A stretch of 64,000 nucleotides of DNA, taken from Coenobita brevimanus. Lineage: Eukaryota > Arthropoda > Malacostraca > Decapoda > Coenobitidae. The stretch is from positions 23,732,910 to 23,796,909 of the forward strand of contig CM064712.1 in NCBI GenBank assembly GCA_032717465.1, given 5' to 3'. Under the pieces are notes generated by a model. The model saw only the letters and a list, made by a program, of their open reading frames with translations, was not told where the DNA came from and did not search any database. Positions 21,175 through 32,159 of this stretch are shown here, piece after piece. The number at the start of each line of letters is the position of its first letter. Position 1 is the first letter of the stretch. Made by a program: the position numbers and the translations under genes.

Positions 21175-21990
21175 TGACATAAGTCTACCATGCCTAACTT
21201 TACCCGGTCTAGAAAGCCAACCTAGTTGACCATAACTCTGCTGCCTAACCCACCTAAGCTTGCCCCATGACCCTCCCTGCTCCTGGCTACCCCCCACCCC
21301 CACCCCAGCCTGCCCTCCACCCTACCATCACTACACGCCAGCGAGGCACCTGTGGGGAAAAAGATTAAATCATATAAGTATAAAAGGTTAGGGCATATTA
21401 TTACAAGAGATTATTAATAAGTGCATGTAAAGGATTAAGTAGTGCATTCAAAAGTTTACTCGTTTGTTCATATAATTATAAATGCTCACTTGCGACAACG
21501 ATTATCGCAAAATAATAAGCAAATATAATAGCATTTTACAAAATTATTGCATATACCTGTTGCTGAAGCTGCTGTGTTGATCCTTCAGTACGATGACGCC
21601 TGTATAATTGTATTCTGGCTGCCTCTGACGGATTTATTCAGATCAAGAAGGGTGTCCAACAGAAGGAATTAAAAGCAGCCTCCATCCATCCATTTTGGTG
21701 CTGGAGAGGGACACCATGTGGTGGCACTGATGGTGCTGTACATCACGATACTTTAGGCAGACAAGAAAATAATCTACCGAAATAGAAAACGCTAGTTACA
21801 TGGATAACTGATATATTTTTCGTTCCTGGACTAGGCACATTTTACCCCTCTCCTATTCTGTCCTACTTTAGCCTAAACCAACCCATCCTAACCTACTTTT
21901 CTCTGCCCTACACTACCCTACCCCAGCCTACCCTGCCCTAGCGTTCCCTACCCTATCCTACCGCTGAGGTCTCCTGTAGGGATACTCGTT
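21175..21990. other. Intergenic or intronic sequence
   Basis: Mostly unique; a CCCCCACCCCCACCCC tract at about 21287-21308, and loose repeats of ccctaccctacc at 21840-21965 that match the minisatellite flanks at 24.4 and 29.7 kb. No gene except the weak exon-like blocks already named. Confidence 0.5.
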
Positions 21991-23545
21991 CTTCGGTTTT
22001 TGCCTGGCTTAGGGAGGTGGAGGAGATTAAGGTGTTGGACATCCGTTCTGGGGGCAGAGAGACTTACAACATCCCTTTGTCTTGTTGTAAACTTTGGTCT
22101 ACCCTTTCCCTGTCATGACACTTCTCCGGAGTCGATAATATTCCCCATGCAGTGCTGAGGTACCTGGATGATGAAGCAGTGTCCTTCCTCCTGAGTCTTA
22201 TAAATAGAATTTGGAGAGATTCGTCCACTTCTGCTTCTTGGCGGGGGGCTGTTGTCCTACCGTTTCACAAGCCAGGTATTGCAGGTCACCATCTTGGTTT
22301 GCGTGGTAGGTTGCCTTTACTGATTATGGAATTTTTCCTTATTGGTGCCACCTTGTTTCCCTCATATCCTCAAGAGGAGGGAGTGCCTAAAACTAGTGTC
22401 CTTAGTGTCACCGTCTTTGCTAAAGTTCAGCAAGATTTTGTTGGCTCTGTTCCAGAGGGAGTGTCTGCCTCGCCGTATCCTCGCTATCCACATCCGTTTG
22501 GGTACAGGGTGAAGGCTGCCATGGGGGATGTGGATGTTCCAACCTTTCTTGTTTGTCCTGTGCGTGTACCAAGGATGGCTCCCTGGCTCCTCTCAGGGGT
22601 GCAACCGTGTGTTTACTTTCCTGAGAGAGGGGCCTTTCTTTCCTCACAGGCGGCTCTTTGCTATTTTTTTAGAACATGCTTCCTCTCACAGTGTCTCGAT
22701 TCTCGTATGTACTGATGGATTGAAATCCCGTGAGGGGACAGGCTTGGGTGTTATATTTCCCGATTTCATTCGTGGTAGTAGTCTTCCCCCCATCGTATCT
22801 ACTTTTATCGCAGAACTTACTGCTATTTTACTCGCAGTCAAATTGATATTTAGCTTCCCTCCTGTTTGTTATACAGTTTTTAGCGACTCTGCCGATCTCC
22901 ATTTTTTGTTTTCCCGTCCAATCCTCTTTTGTTGTCTACAGTGTTTTAGAATGGCTGTGCTTGCTAGGGACTGCTTTGTGGTTTTGTACCATTGTGGGCA
23001 ATGAGCATGCTGACGCTCTGGCAAAGGCTGCTGCCTCTCGCCCATCCTCACCTCTCCCCTGCCTCGCTCAGTGATATTCATCTAATCACTCACTGTTTGC
23101 TCCCACTGGCAGAGTAGGTGGGATGCGGTGGGGGCCAACAAAATGTGTGATATTTGTGGGTAAACGGGCCCCTTCATTTGCCGAAGTCTGAATGCAGGTG
23201 GGAGACGGCTTTATGCTGGCTCCGAATGGGCCATTCCTGGTTCTCTCATTGATTTTTAATGGAGGACTCTCCCCCTACTTTCTGTGTGGAATGCTTCGTC
23301 CCCCTGACTCTTCGGCTTTTGCTGATGGTGTCCACTGTTGGGGAATTGCGCCATCGTTACCTCTCTGAGCACCGGGCAGGAGAGGGATTGTAGTCTTCTG
23401 TTGGTACTTGGAGAGGATGCTTGTTGTGGTGGAGGGGGAAACCTTTGCTTGGTGTAGGCAGCTGCACTACCGTGTAAAATTTAGTATACAGTGGTTTTAG
23501 TGTTCTTAGTGTTTTAGTGTTTTTCTTGTTTTAATTATCAATTGT

Positions 23546-23594
<49 letters not shown>

Positions 23595-23680
23595 TTCATC
23601 TTTTCGAGTGCTTTTATTCTCGTTGTCGTCCGGCGGCATATGACCCTGGTTGTTGTATCGCCAGATTTTATTGTATATAC
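21991..23680 (+). pseudogene. Decayed LINE with RNase H domain (I/Nimb-like)
   Basis: Translated fragments in shifting frames show a reverse transcriptase remnant (EEGVPKTSVLSV, then DFVGSVPEGVSAS; the catalytic YxDD box is gone) and a following RNase H domain: VCTDGLKSREGTGLGV, AELTAILLAVK, FSDS and IVGNEHADALAKAAAS, covering the four acidic positions expected in the family. A Cys-containing tail and a 3' end with ggttgttgtatcgccag follow, interrupted by a 40-nt GT run at 23551-23591. RNase H after RT is characteristic of I-clade non-LTR elements. Many frameshifts and stops make it dead. Clade assignment is by motif memory only. Confidence 0.75.
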
Positions 23681-23689
23681 TTATTCAGT

Positions 23690-23852
23690 TTAATTTACCC
23701 TACCCTACTCTTCTCAACCCTACACTAGCCTACCTCAGCCTACCCTACCCTACCCTGCCATTGTCGACCCAACTCTACCCTACTTTAACCTACCCTCCCC
23801 TGTACAGCCCTTTCACCACTACATTACTTTTCCTGTTTTCTTCTCTCTACCT
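23690..23852. repeat. CCCTACCC-rich tract
   Basis: Loose repeats of taccctacc and agcctacc, the same words that precede the 30-bp minisatellite in both segmental-duplication copies. Confidence 0.75.
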
Positions 23853-24590
23853 TCGGATGATTTTCTTCACCTCTACAGTAGAGAGAAATTTCGAACTGGA
23901 AGGGTTAAATACTGCCATCATCAACCCCATCTCTATCAGGGGATCTCCTAAGCTGAATAAAATCATGCGGTCAGCTAGGACAATGTAAATAAGTTGTTCT
24001 CGGCTTGAAAGATTAAATGATTCTGTCCCGTCATCCTAAGAGGGTTTTCTGAAGCTGTAGGATATCGTCAGAAGCTAGCAAAGAGTAAAAGTGACATCCG
24101 CAAACCGAGAGCTCTGCGTCCAGCGCTCCGCGGTTCAAGTCCCAGAGGTGGACAGATGTTTTGACGTGTAGACGTTACCAGGGCGTAGCTTGGTGGCCTA
24201 CCCTTTAATATTCTGGACTAATGGTGGTCTAGCCTCGTGCCCCTGCGCTCCACCTCATAAAAAAAAAAAAAAAAATAAAAAAAAAAAAAAAAAAAAAAAA
24301 GGAAAGCCAAGGGTCATGAACTAAAGGACTGAACTAAGCGGAGAACAAAAATCGTAGAGAAGATCGCCCCAAATTTGATGAGACAGTGTAGTATAACTGA
24401 GTGAAATAGGCGTTGGATATGACGGAACTAAACGGCAGTTATACCCACCTCTCTTCTGTACCCTACACTACCCTGATTCAGCCTACCCTACCCTACCCAG
24501 CCCTACACTACCCTACCCAGCCCTACCCTACCCAGTCCACCACCACCCAGCCCTATCTTACCCTGCCATAACCTATCCTACCCTCCCAAA
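23853..24590. repeat. Segmental duplication, copy A
   Basis: Matches 29130-29850 over its full length with only scattered differences: same order of ggggatctcctaagctgaat, the tRNA-like block, an A-rich tail, and the CCCTACCCAGCC tract. A weaker third copy begins at 30298. Confidence 0.9.
24085..24300 (+). mobile_element. SINE-like unit with box B and A-tail (copy A)
   Basis: Contains gcggttcaagtcccagaggt, a good polymerase III box B, then about 130 nt and a 45-nt A-rich tail. A box A is not clear. The same unit lies at 29355-29552 as part of the segmental duplication, and a degraded one (cagatcgagtcccgg) at 30560. Confidence 0.6.
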
Positions 24591-24892
24591 CGCAACTCGA
24601 CCCATCCCTACCCCATACTGCCAAAACCAACCCAACCTTACCCCACCCTGTCAAGACCGACACAATCCTACCCCACCCTGCCAAAACCAACCCAGTCCTA
24701 CTCCACCCTGCCAAACCCGACCAATCCTTTCCCACCCTGCCAAAAACCGACCAATCCTACCCTACCCTGCCATAACCGACCCATCCCTACCCTACTCTGC
24801 CAATACCAATCCAATTCTACCCCACCTTGCCAAATGCGACCCAATCCTTGCCCACTCTGCCAAAACCGACCCACACCTACCCTACCCTACCC
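24591..24892. repeat. 30-bp CCAAAACCGACCCAATCCTA minisatellite
   Basis: Units of about 30 nt combining taccccaccctgcc and aaaaccgacccaatc. The same unit forms the arrays at 28365-29075 and 29865-30245. Thr/Pro/Lys frames are by-products. Confidence 0.93.
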
Positions 24893-25156
24893 TGTCCCTG
24901 AGGAGTAGACTGTAGCACCAGTCGAGCAGGGCAGTACTCCCGAGGTGGATGGATAGCTGATGACAGGGAGTGCTGGAGCACCCGTTTCATCAGCCCTCAG
25001 GACTAGTTCCTGACCATCCCCCTTTGCTGAACTTTTTCAGTGTCTCAGTTACACAGAGAGTAGGCCAGCATGCTCTCCAGTACAAATTTCTCTAACTATC
25101 TTCACCAAACTACATGCACAGTACACACTACACTTCCTATTCAAAATTCACCAAAA

Positions 25157-26219
25157 ATGGCGTCAATTCACCCAGCCTCGGAGTCCCCAGGGGGGGGGGA
25201 CCATAAATGCCCCCGCCATCTGCCCCTCTCCCGGTGACGACTCGAGGTGCCTGGAACCACTGTCTGACTCTCTTCTTCTTCATTTCTGCAACATTCGCGG
25301 CCTTTCATCTAACTTTCGCTCTGTTGAGCACCACCTCTCCTCCTCTAAACCTCACCTTCTTTTTCTAACAGAGACTCAGCTGTCTGAGGCAACTGACAGC
25401 AAACCCTTTTCTGTATCCTCCTACTTTCTCTATACTCATTTCAAAGCCAAAGGTGGCTGTTGTGTATACATACGCAACGACTTGTCTTGCTCTCGTGTTC
25501 CTAAACTTGATTCTTCTGAATTCTCCACACTCTGGCTTCGGCTTTCCTGTCATTCTCTGACTAAATATATCTGTGCTGTTTACTTATCCCCTAATTCTAC
25601 TGACTATCAAAAATTCTTCGACTATCTTACTTCTACGATGGAACACATTCTGTCCATTTCTCCTCTCTCTGAAATCTCCATTCTTGGAGATTTCAATGTT
25701 CACCACCACCTTTGGCTCTCCTCTCCTTTCACGGATCCACCTGGTGAGCAAGCCTACATCTTTTCTATCCTTAATGACCTAGAGCAGCTTGTACAGCACC
25801 CTACCCGTATCCCTGACCGCCTTGGAGAGAGCTCCAACATACTTGACCTCTTCCTCACAACTAATCCTTCTGCTTACTCTGTTAATCTTTTCTCTCCGTT
25901 GGGCTCCTCCGATCACAACCTTATTACCTTAACCTGTCCTATCACTCCGGTACGGCCTGTGGACCCTCCAGGGAAACGTCGTCTGTGGCATTTTGGAGCT
26001 GCGGACTGGGAGGCCCTCAGGCAGTACTTCTTTGATTTTCCCTGGAATGATTATTGCTTCCGTGGCCGTGAGCCATCTGAGTGTGCCTTGCGCATTACGG
26101 AGGTTATTCTCTCGGGCATGGAAGCATACATTCCTTTCTCATATCCTTTGACTAACGCAAGAAAGCCTTGGTTTAATCACGCTTGTTCTAATGCTGTCCG
26201 CAACAAGGAGAAGGCCTAA
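25157..26219 (+). pseudogene. Endonuclease region of jockey-like element
   Basis: Apurinic-like endonuclease domain that nicks target DNA for reverse transcription. Visible motifs in order: [10 protein letters not shown] (25284), LTETQLS with the catalytic Glu (25365), [11 protein letters not shown] (about 25688) and SDHNLITL (about 25908). The likely start is ATG at 25157 ([12 protein letters not shown]); a run of ten G at 25190-25199 then puts the reading out of frame with the domain. The domain frame ends at TAA 26217-26219, inside a run of seven A, where the following RT continues in another frame. Both breaks are homopolymer-length changes, so sequencing error is possible. Confidence 0.85.
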
Positions 26220-28119
26220 AAAAAGGTACCGGAGCCAACCCACCCCTGAATCACATAATCTTTACGTTTCTGCCCGGAATCGTGCTAAGTCTGTTCTTCG
26301 CTCTACTAAAAATAATTTCATCCATACTAAATGCTCTCAACTCTCCAACTCGAATTCTTCCCGCTCCTTCTGGCACTTTGCCAAAAATCTTTCTAACAAC
26401 TTTACCTCATCATCCTTCCCTCCTCTTTTCTACTCTGATGGTTCTGTAGCTATTTCTTCTACTGATAAAGCAGATCTCTTCGCACAGACTTTCTCCTCCA
26501 ATTCCACCTTAGACGATTCCGGTGCTGTTCCTCCATCACTCCCCCCCTCTGACTTCCTCATGGCTGACATTAAAATTTCTTCAGTTGATGTATTTTCTGC
26601 CATCACTGGCCTCAGTACTAACAAGGCATATGGGCCTGATGGAGTCCCTCCTGTTGTTCTCAAGAACTGTGCTTCTGTGCTTACACCCTGCCTAGGCAAA
26701 CTCTTTCGCCTTTGTCTGTCAACTTGTACCTTTCCTTCTTGCTGGAAGTTTGCTCTCATTCAGCCAGTCCCAAAGAAGGGTGACCACTCCCAACCCTCCA
26801 ACTATCGTCCAATTGCTTTAACGTCCTGTATTTCAAAAGTTTTCGAGTCAATTCGTAATAGAAAAATTTTAAGGCATCTTTCCTATCACAACCTTCTTTC
26901 CGATCGTCAGTATGGGTTCCGTCAGGGACGCTCCACTGGCGATCTTCTCACCTACCTTTCAGACTCCTGGTCATCCTCCTTTCGGGACTTTGGCGAAAGC
27001 TTTGCCATTGCACTTGACATCTCAAAGGCTTTCGATCGAGTCTGGCATAAATCTTTAATTTCCAAACTGCCCTCCAACGGTCTCTATCCTTCTATCTGTG
27101 CCTTCATCGCTAGCTTCCTTTCTGGTCGTTCTATAGCCGCTGTTGTAGACGGCCATCGTTCTTCTCCTAGATCTATCAACAGTGGTGTTCCTCAGGGCTC
27201 TGTCCTATCACCAACTCTCTTCCTTTTATTCATCAATGATCTTCTAAGCTGTACATCTAACCCTATCCACTCATACGCTGATGACTCCACCCTTCACCTT
27301 TCCATTCGGTTCCCGCAACGCCCATCTCAACAGTTACTTCAAGAAACAAGGGATGAGGCTATGGCACACCTAATGTCTGACTTGGCTCACATCTCTGACT
27401 GGGGTAAAAATAATATGGTTGTCTTTAATGCATCTAAGACTCAGTTCTTACACCTATCAACCCGACAAAATCTTCCACAGGTATACCCACTAATGTTTAA
27501 TAATATTCAGCTTAATCCTGCATCATCCTTGAACATGCTTGGGGTTTCATTTACTCGGGACTTATCTTGGAAAGATCATATTGCATCTCTTGTAAAATCT
27601 GCTTCCAAGAGATTGGGTGTGCTAAGCCGACTCCGCTCTTTCTTTACCCCTGCTCAATTGTTGACTCTATACAGGGGTTTTATCCGCCCCTGTGTGGAGT
27701 ACAACTCTCATGTGTGGGGAGGCTCCCCACATACAGCTCTTCTCAATAGGGTGGAGTCAAAGGCTTTTCGTCTCATGAACTCTCCTCCTCTTACTGACTC
27801 TCTTCAACCTCTATCTCTTCGCCGCACTGTTGCATCTTTATCTCTTTTCTATCGCTACTTTAATGGTCACTGCTCTTCTGAACTGTCTGCTTGCATTCCT
27901 CCACCTCTACGACGGGCGCGTAGCACCCGTCTGGCAGCAAACTCTCATCCCTTTTCTGTCCAACTCTCTAATGCAAGAGTTAACCGTTACTCCCAGTCTT
28001 TCATTTATGCAACAGGTCAGCTCTGGAACTGTCTCCCTCTGTCTGTATTTCCTGCTGCCTATGATCTTCAGTCTTTCAAACATAGTGTGTCCAGGCATCT
28101 CAAAATGATCGGATCTTGA
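26191..28119 (+). CDS. Reverse transcriptase of jockey-like element
   Basis: Open frame of 642 codons, joined in the intact element to the endonuclease upstream. RT motifs by residue: KAYGPDGVP (about 145), [16 protein letters not shown] (196), [11 protein letters not shown] with the first catalytic Asp (276), [13 protein letters not shown] (332) and the YADD catalytic box (361-364). C-terminal LINE domain follows with [15 protein letters not shown] and [10 protein letters not shown]. The protein copies element RNA at a nicked chromosomal target. All catalytic residues are present and there is no internal stop over 1.9 kb, indicating a young insertion. The ATG at 26191 overlaps the endonuclease end and is not necessarily the true start. 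No RNase H domain, as expected for the jockey clade. Confidence 0.92.
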   Translation: MLSATRRRPKKRYRSQPTPESHNLYVSARNRAKSVLRSTKNNFIHTKCSQLSNSNSSRSFWHFAKNLSNNFTSSSFPPLFYSDGSVAISSTDKADLFAQTFSSNSTLDDSGAVPPSLPPSDFLMADIKISSVDVFSAITGLSTNKAYGPDGVPPVVLKNCASVLTPCLGKLFRLCLSTCTFPSCWKFALIQPVPKKGDHSQPSNYRPIALTSCISKVFESIRNRKILRHLSYHNLLSDRQYGFRQGRSTGDLLTYLSDSWSSSFRDFGESFAIALDISKAFDRVWHKSLISKLPSNGLYPSICAFIASFLSGRSIAAVVDGHRSSPRSINSGVPQGSVLSPTLFLLFINDLLSCTSNPIHSYADDSTLHLSIRFPQRPSQQLLQETRDEAMAHLMSDLAHISDWGKNNMVVFNASKTQFLHLSTRQNLPQVYPLMFNNIQLNPASSLNMLGVSFTRDLSWKDHIASLVKSASKRLGVLSRLRSFFTPAQLLTLYRGFIRPCVEYNSHVWGGSPHTALLNRVESKAFRLMNSPPLTDSLQPLSLRRTVASLSLFYRYFNGHCSSELSACIPPPLRRARSTRLAANSHPFSVQLSNARVNRYSQSFIYATGQLWNCLPLSVFPAAYDLQSFKHSVSRHLKMIGS

Positions 28120-28235
28120 ATTTGGCTCTCTATTGTATTTTGTTTTTCTCTTGGAGGGAACTGTTACTGCGGGCTCATGGCCTTTGGTTCCTTCTTCCTC
28201 GCATAAAAAAAAAATAAAATAAAAAATAATTTCGA

Positions 28236-28364
28236 TGACTGTCGGACGGAAGACACTGGAAGGGAAACAGGGAAATGAAATAGATATGATAACCGAGGTG
28301 GAAGTGAGTAAGGGAAGTGAGGGACGTGATGTAAAAGACTTGGGAGGACGAGGTGTGAAGTGAG
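28236..28364. other. Spacer between LINE tail and minisatellite
   Basis: Purine-rich unique sequence. It may be flank of the insertion site. Confidence 0.5.
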
Positions 28365-29075
28365 ACCCCACCCTGCCAAAACCGATCCAATCCTACCCCA
28401 CTCTACCAAAACCGAGCAAACCCTACCCCACCCTACCAAAACCAACTCAATTCTACTCCACTCTGCCAAAACTGACCTAATCATACCCCACCCTGCCAAA
28501 ACCGACCCAATCCTGCCCCACCCTGCCAAAACCAACCGAAACCTAACCTTTACTCTGCCAAAACCGACCCAACCCTTCCCCACTCTGACAAAACCGACCC
28601 ATACCTATCCCACCCGCCCAAGACCGACCCATCCCTACCCCACCCTGCCAAAACCGACCCAATCCTACCCCACCCTGCCAAAACCGACCCGATCTTACCC
28701 TACCCTGCCATATCCGACCCAATCCTACCCCATCCTGCCAAGACCGACCCATCCCTACCCCACCCTGCCAAAACCGACCCTATCTTACCCCACCCTGCCA
28801 TATCCGACCCATTCCTACCCCACGCTGCCAAGACCGACCCGTCCCTACCCCACCCTGCCAAGACCGACCCGTCCCTTCCCCACCCTGCCAAGACCGACCC
28901 ATCCCTACCCCACCCTGCCATAACCGACCCAATCCTACCCCACCCTGCAAAAACCATCCAAGTCCTACCCCACCCTGCCAAAACTATCCCAGTCCTACCT
29001 CACCCTGCCAAAACCGACCCAACCCTACCCCACCCTGGCATAACCGACCCAACCCTACCCTGCCCTAACCAAACC
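28365..29075. repeat. 30-bp minisatellite, longest array
   Basis: About 23 units of accctgccaaaaccgaccca type. Strand-open Pro/Thr frames on the plus strand and Gly/Trp/Ser frames on the minus strand are not genes. Confidence 0.95.
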
Positions 29076-29129
29076 GATCTTATCTAACTCATTTTTCACT
29101 CTAACACTTTCTTCAGTTTTCTTCATTCT

Positions 29130-29850
29130 TTCTCCAGACGATTTTCTTCAGCTCTGGAGAGGAATTTTGAATCTGAGGGGTTAGATACAGCCAGCAGCAA
29201 CCCCTTCTCTGTCAGGGGATCTTCTAAATTGAATAAAATCGTGCGGTCAGCTAGGACAAAGTAAATAAATCGTTCTTGGTCTGAAGGGTTACATGATTCT
29301 GTCCCGTCATCCTAAGAGGGTTTTCTGAAGCTGTAGGATATCGTCAGAAGCTAACAAAGTGTAAAAGTGACATCCGCAGACCGGGAGCTCAGCGTCCAGC
29401 GCTCCGCAGTTCAAGTCCCAGAGGTGGACAGATGTTTTGACGTGTAGACGTTACCAGGGCGTAGTTTGGTGGCCTACCCTTTAATATTCTGGACTTATGG
29501 TGGTCTAGCTTCGTGCACCTGCGCTCCACCACATAAAAAAAAAAATAAAAAGGAAAGCCAAGGGTCATGAATGAACTAAAGGACTGAACTAAGTGGGGAA
29601 GAACAAAAATCGTAGAGAAGATCGCCCCAAATTTGATGAGACGGTGTAGTATAACTGAGTGAAATAGGCGTTGGATATGACGGAACTAAACGGCAGTTAT
29701 ACCCACCTCTCTTCTGTACCCTACACTACCCTGATTCAGCCTACCCTACCCTACCCAGCCCTACACTACCCTACCCAGCCCTACCCTACCCAGCCCACCA
29801 CCACCCAGCCCTATCCTACCCTGCCATAACCTATCCTACCCTCCCCAACG
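29130..29850. repeat. Segmental duplication, copy B
   Basis: Second copy of 23853-24590, near-identical by eye, including the box B block (29395-29425) and its A-tail (29535-29552), which is shorter than in copy A. Confidence 0.9.
29355..29552 (+). mobile_element. SINE-like unit with box B and A-tail (copy B)
   Basis: Counterpart of 24085-24300: gttcaagtcccagaggtgg plus body and an A-rich tail ending in aataaaaagg. Confidence 0.6.
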
Positions 29851-29864
29851 CAACCATAACCTAC

Positions 29865-30245
29865 CCATGCTTACCCTCGCCTGCCCTAATCGACCCACCT
29901 CTATTCAACCCTGCCATAGCCGACCCATCCCTACCCTACCTCGGCATAATCAGCCCAATCTAACCTCACCCTGTCAAAACCGACCCGATCCTACCCCACC
30001 CTGCCAAAACCAACCCTGTCCTACTCCACCCTACCAAACCCGACCAACCCTTCCCCACCCTGCCAAAACTGACCCAATCCTACCCCACCCTGCCAGAACC
30101 GACCCAGTCCTACCCCACCCTGCCAAAACCGGCCCAATCCTACGCCGTCCTGCCAAAACTAACCCAACCTTACCCCACCCGGCCATAACCGACCCAACGC
30201 TACCCCACCCTGCCACAACCGTCCCATCCCTACCCTACCTTAACC
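29865..30245. repeat. 30-bp minisatellite, third array
   Basis: About 12 units of the same type as at 28365-29075, following copy B of the segmental duplication in the same order as the array after copy A. Confidence 0.93.
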
Positions 30246-30297
30246 AAACCAGTCTTATCTAACTCATTGTCCACATTAACACCTTTCCATTTTCATC

Positions 30298-30620
30298 TTT
30301 CTTCCTCCAGACGATTTTCTTCAATTCTGGAGAGAAATTTCGTACTAAAGGGGTTAGATACAGTCACCATCAACCCCTTCACTACGAGGGGATCTCCTAA
30401 GCTGAATAAAATCGTCCGGTTACCTAGAACAAAGTAACTAAGTCATTCTCTGTCTGAAGGGGTTATTGTGTCTGTCCCATCATCCCGAGAGGGTTTCTTT
30501 AAGCTCCAGGAAATCGTCTAAAGGTAGCAAAGTGTAAACATGACGTCATCACTTGTTCTAGGCGCCACAGATCGAGTCCCGGAGGTGAACAAAGGTTTTT
30601 ATATCATATAGACGTTTTAT
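30298..30620. repeat. Segmental duplication, partial diverged copy C
   Basis: Starts with cagacgattttcttcaattc like copies A and B and remains alignable through ggggatctcctaagctgaat to the degraded box B (agatcgagtcccgg), then ends before the A-tail. Confidence 0.75.
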
Positions 30621-31290
30621 ATTTTATATTTTGCAACTTTCAGAGGCATTTACTCAGCTTTAGGAGTCTTATGGATAGGCTTAATCAAACGTATCGAACC
30701 TCCCATGTTAGAAAAAATAGCTTACAGAAATGCGTCCTCGTACTGAAGGGGCGGAATGGACAGATCGAGTGACTAAGATATTGAATTATGTATATGACTG
30801 GTTTTGTTGTTATTTCTATTATTATTATTGTTATTATTATTATTATTATTATTTCAGGCAAATGTCCCAGGCTTCTAGACTGGCTGACTAGCGAATAATA
30901 TTAAGTCTCCCGTGGCTCCGTGCTCCTTCCACTCAAGAACCTGCACTTCACGCATTCCACGCACAAGATGGCGCCACCGCTGCATTCCTGCGAAGACGAG
31001 AGGTGAAGAGGACGACACTTGCTTTTTGTTTGTTTGTTTACTGTAATTGCTTAAAGTTGTGATCCCTCCAACTTGAATGCTCAGTTGTAACTATAGATAA
31101 CTAGAATACGATGCTAGTCACGAAGAAGGGCTATGAAAAGATACAGAGCTCGTAGTATTTTTTTCTTTTAACTAAGATACATGAAATAAGCTGCAAATAT
31201 ACGAAAATATGAGCTTACTTAATGTAAATGAATTATAGTACGTTCAAGATGGAGGGAAGGCATTTTGTATTTTGTTTGTGATGTTATAGT
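30621..31290. other. Unique region with one weak exon-like block
   Basis: An ATT-rich microsatellite (30818-30856) forms a pyrimidine-poor acceptor context ending ttatttcag at 30857. The block 30858-31002 then carries ATGGCGCCACCGC (30968) and 12 codons to a donor-like GAG/GTGAAG. Too little to call a gene. 31020-31200 belongs to a dispersed old repeat. Confidence 0.4.
31020..31200 (+). repeat. Dispersed old repeat (tagtcacgaagaag family)
   Basis: Contains gatgctagtcacgaagaagg, ctatg, and tgaaataagctgcaaa in the order also found at about 32735-32925, 35440-35610, 36230-36420 and 49310-49500. Identity is low, indicating an old family. Confidence 0.55.
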
Positions 31291-31315
31291 GTCTCTCAGG
31301 ATCCTAGGATCCTCT

Positions 31316-31690
31316 CTCGGCTGAACCAAATTGTCTGGCGTCAGCTGGAACATGATGCTAGAGTTATGTCGGTCGTGAGGGGGTTAATGGTGACGGTATT
31401 GACACTGTCAGGCTCCTATGACTCATTCAGTCGAATAAAATCGTCTGAGTCAGCTGAAATGGGGTACTAGAGTTGTCCCGAGCATCACTCAGGGGGTTAA
31501 GATTCTTAACCCTCTGGTGCTTGGGACAACTCTAGTATTCCATTCCAGCTGACAGACGATTTTGTTCGGCTGAGTGAGTCACAGGAGCCTGACAGTTACT
31601 ACACTGTCACCATTAACCCCCACATGACCGGCATAACTCTGGTATATCATGTTCCAGCTGACGCCAGACAATTTGGTTCAGCCGAGTGGG
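31316..31690. repeat. Foldback repeat of four ~80-bp units
   Basis: The left arm (31316-31500) and right arm (31506-31690) are reverse complements with scattered mismatches, meeting at ggttaagattcttaacc. Each arm holds two direct copies of a unit of the form ggctgaaccaaattgtctgg, cgtcagctggaac, ... gagggggttaa. Order is forward-forward-reverse-reverse. Related single units occur at about 23930, 29205, 30385, 40510, 50765 and 63650. Confidence 0.85.
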
Positions 31691-31839
31691 TCTGGGGCCT
31701 GGGGGGCACTAAATGAAAATATCCAAAAAATATTAAAAGGGGAGCTATATCAATTTTGCCACAGGAGGTATACCAAAATTGGACTTTTTAATAAAACCCC
31801 CTCCTCTCTCACTCCCTGTGTTTTGTATATGTCCCTCTC

Positions 31840-31990
31840 TGTCTGCCTGTGGTGTGTCTGTCCCACCCTCTCTGTGTGTGTGTGTGGTGTGTCTACTGTG
31901 TGAAGGTGGCTGTGGCTATGTACGTGTCTTGGTGTGTGTAGTAGTGTGTGTGTGTGTCTTGATGTGTGTATGTATGTAGTAGTGTGTGTC
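31840..31990. repeat. GT-rich low-complexity tract
   Basis: Repeated gtgtgtg and tctctctgtgtgtgtg words next to the SINE tail. Confidence 0.75.
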
Positions 31991-32158
31991 AGCTGAAGTG
32001 TAAGTATGGGGCCTTGTGGTTTTAAGAAAAGCCTGCTACGCAAACTTCCCTCAGCCACATTTTAAAGAAACCTCTATCACACCGGGAGTTGAACCTGGGT
32101 CCTCCTGATCAGCAGGCCAGCACCATGCTGACCATGCCACCGCGCCCCCATTAGCATA
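31985..32158 (-). mobile_element. tRNA-headed SINE
   Basis: On the minus strand gcggtggcatggtcagcatg gives a box A and ggttcaactcccgg a box B about 35 nt apart, followed by a body of about 90 nt ending cttcagctgacacacac, which runs into a CA/CATA tail. The head belongs to a different tRNA type than the SINE at 20068-20402. Confidence 0.75.
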
Positions 32159-32159
32159 C

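Larger units (their letters stand above)
24893..28235 (+). mobile_element. Jockey-like non-LTR retrotransposon, nearly complete
   Basis: Begins near the end of the minisatellite with about 265 nt of apparent 5' leader, followed by an endonuclease region, a reverse transcriptase region, a short 3' UTR and an A-rich tail (28206-28230). No gag-like ORF1 precedes the endonuclease. The element is the only one here with a long intact reverse transcriptase. The exact 5' end is unsure and no target duplication was found. Confidence 0.85.

Noticed and set aside
24893..28235. Retrovirus or LTR element
   Set aside because: No LTRs, protease, integrase or envelope; the apurinic-type endonuclease and A-tail identify a non-LTR element.
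30858..31002. First coding exon with MAPPLHSCEDER
   Set aside because: Only 12 codons, and the acceptor lies in an ATT microsatellite; kept only as a remark in the spacer entry.
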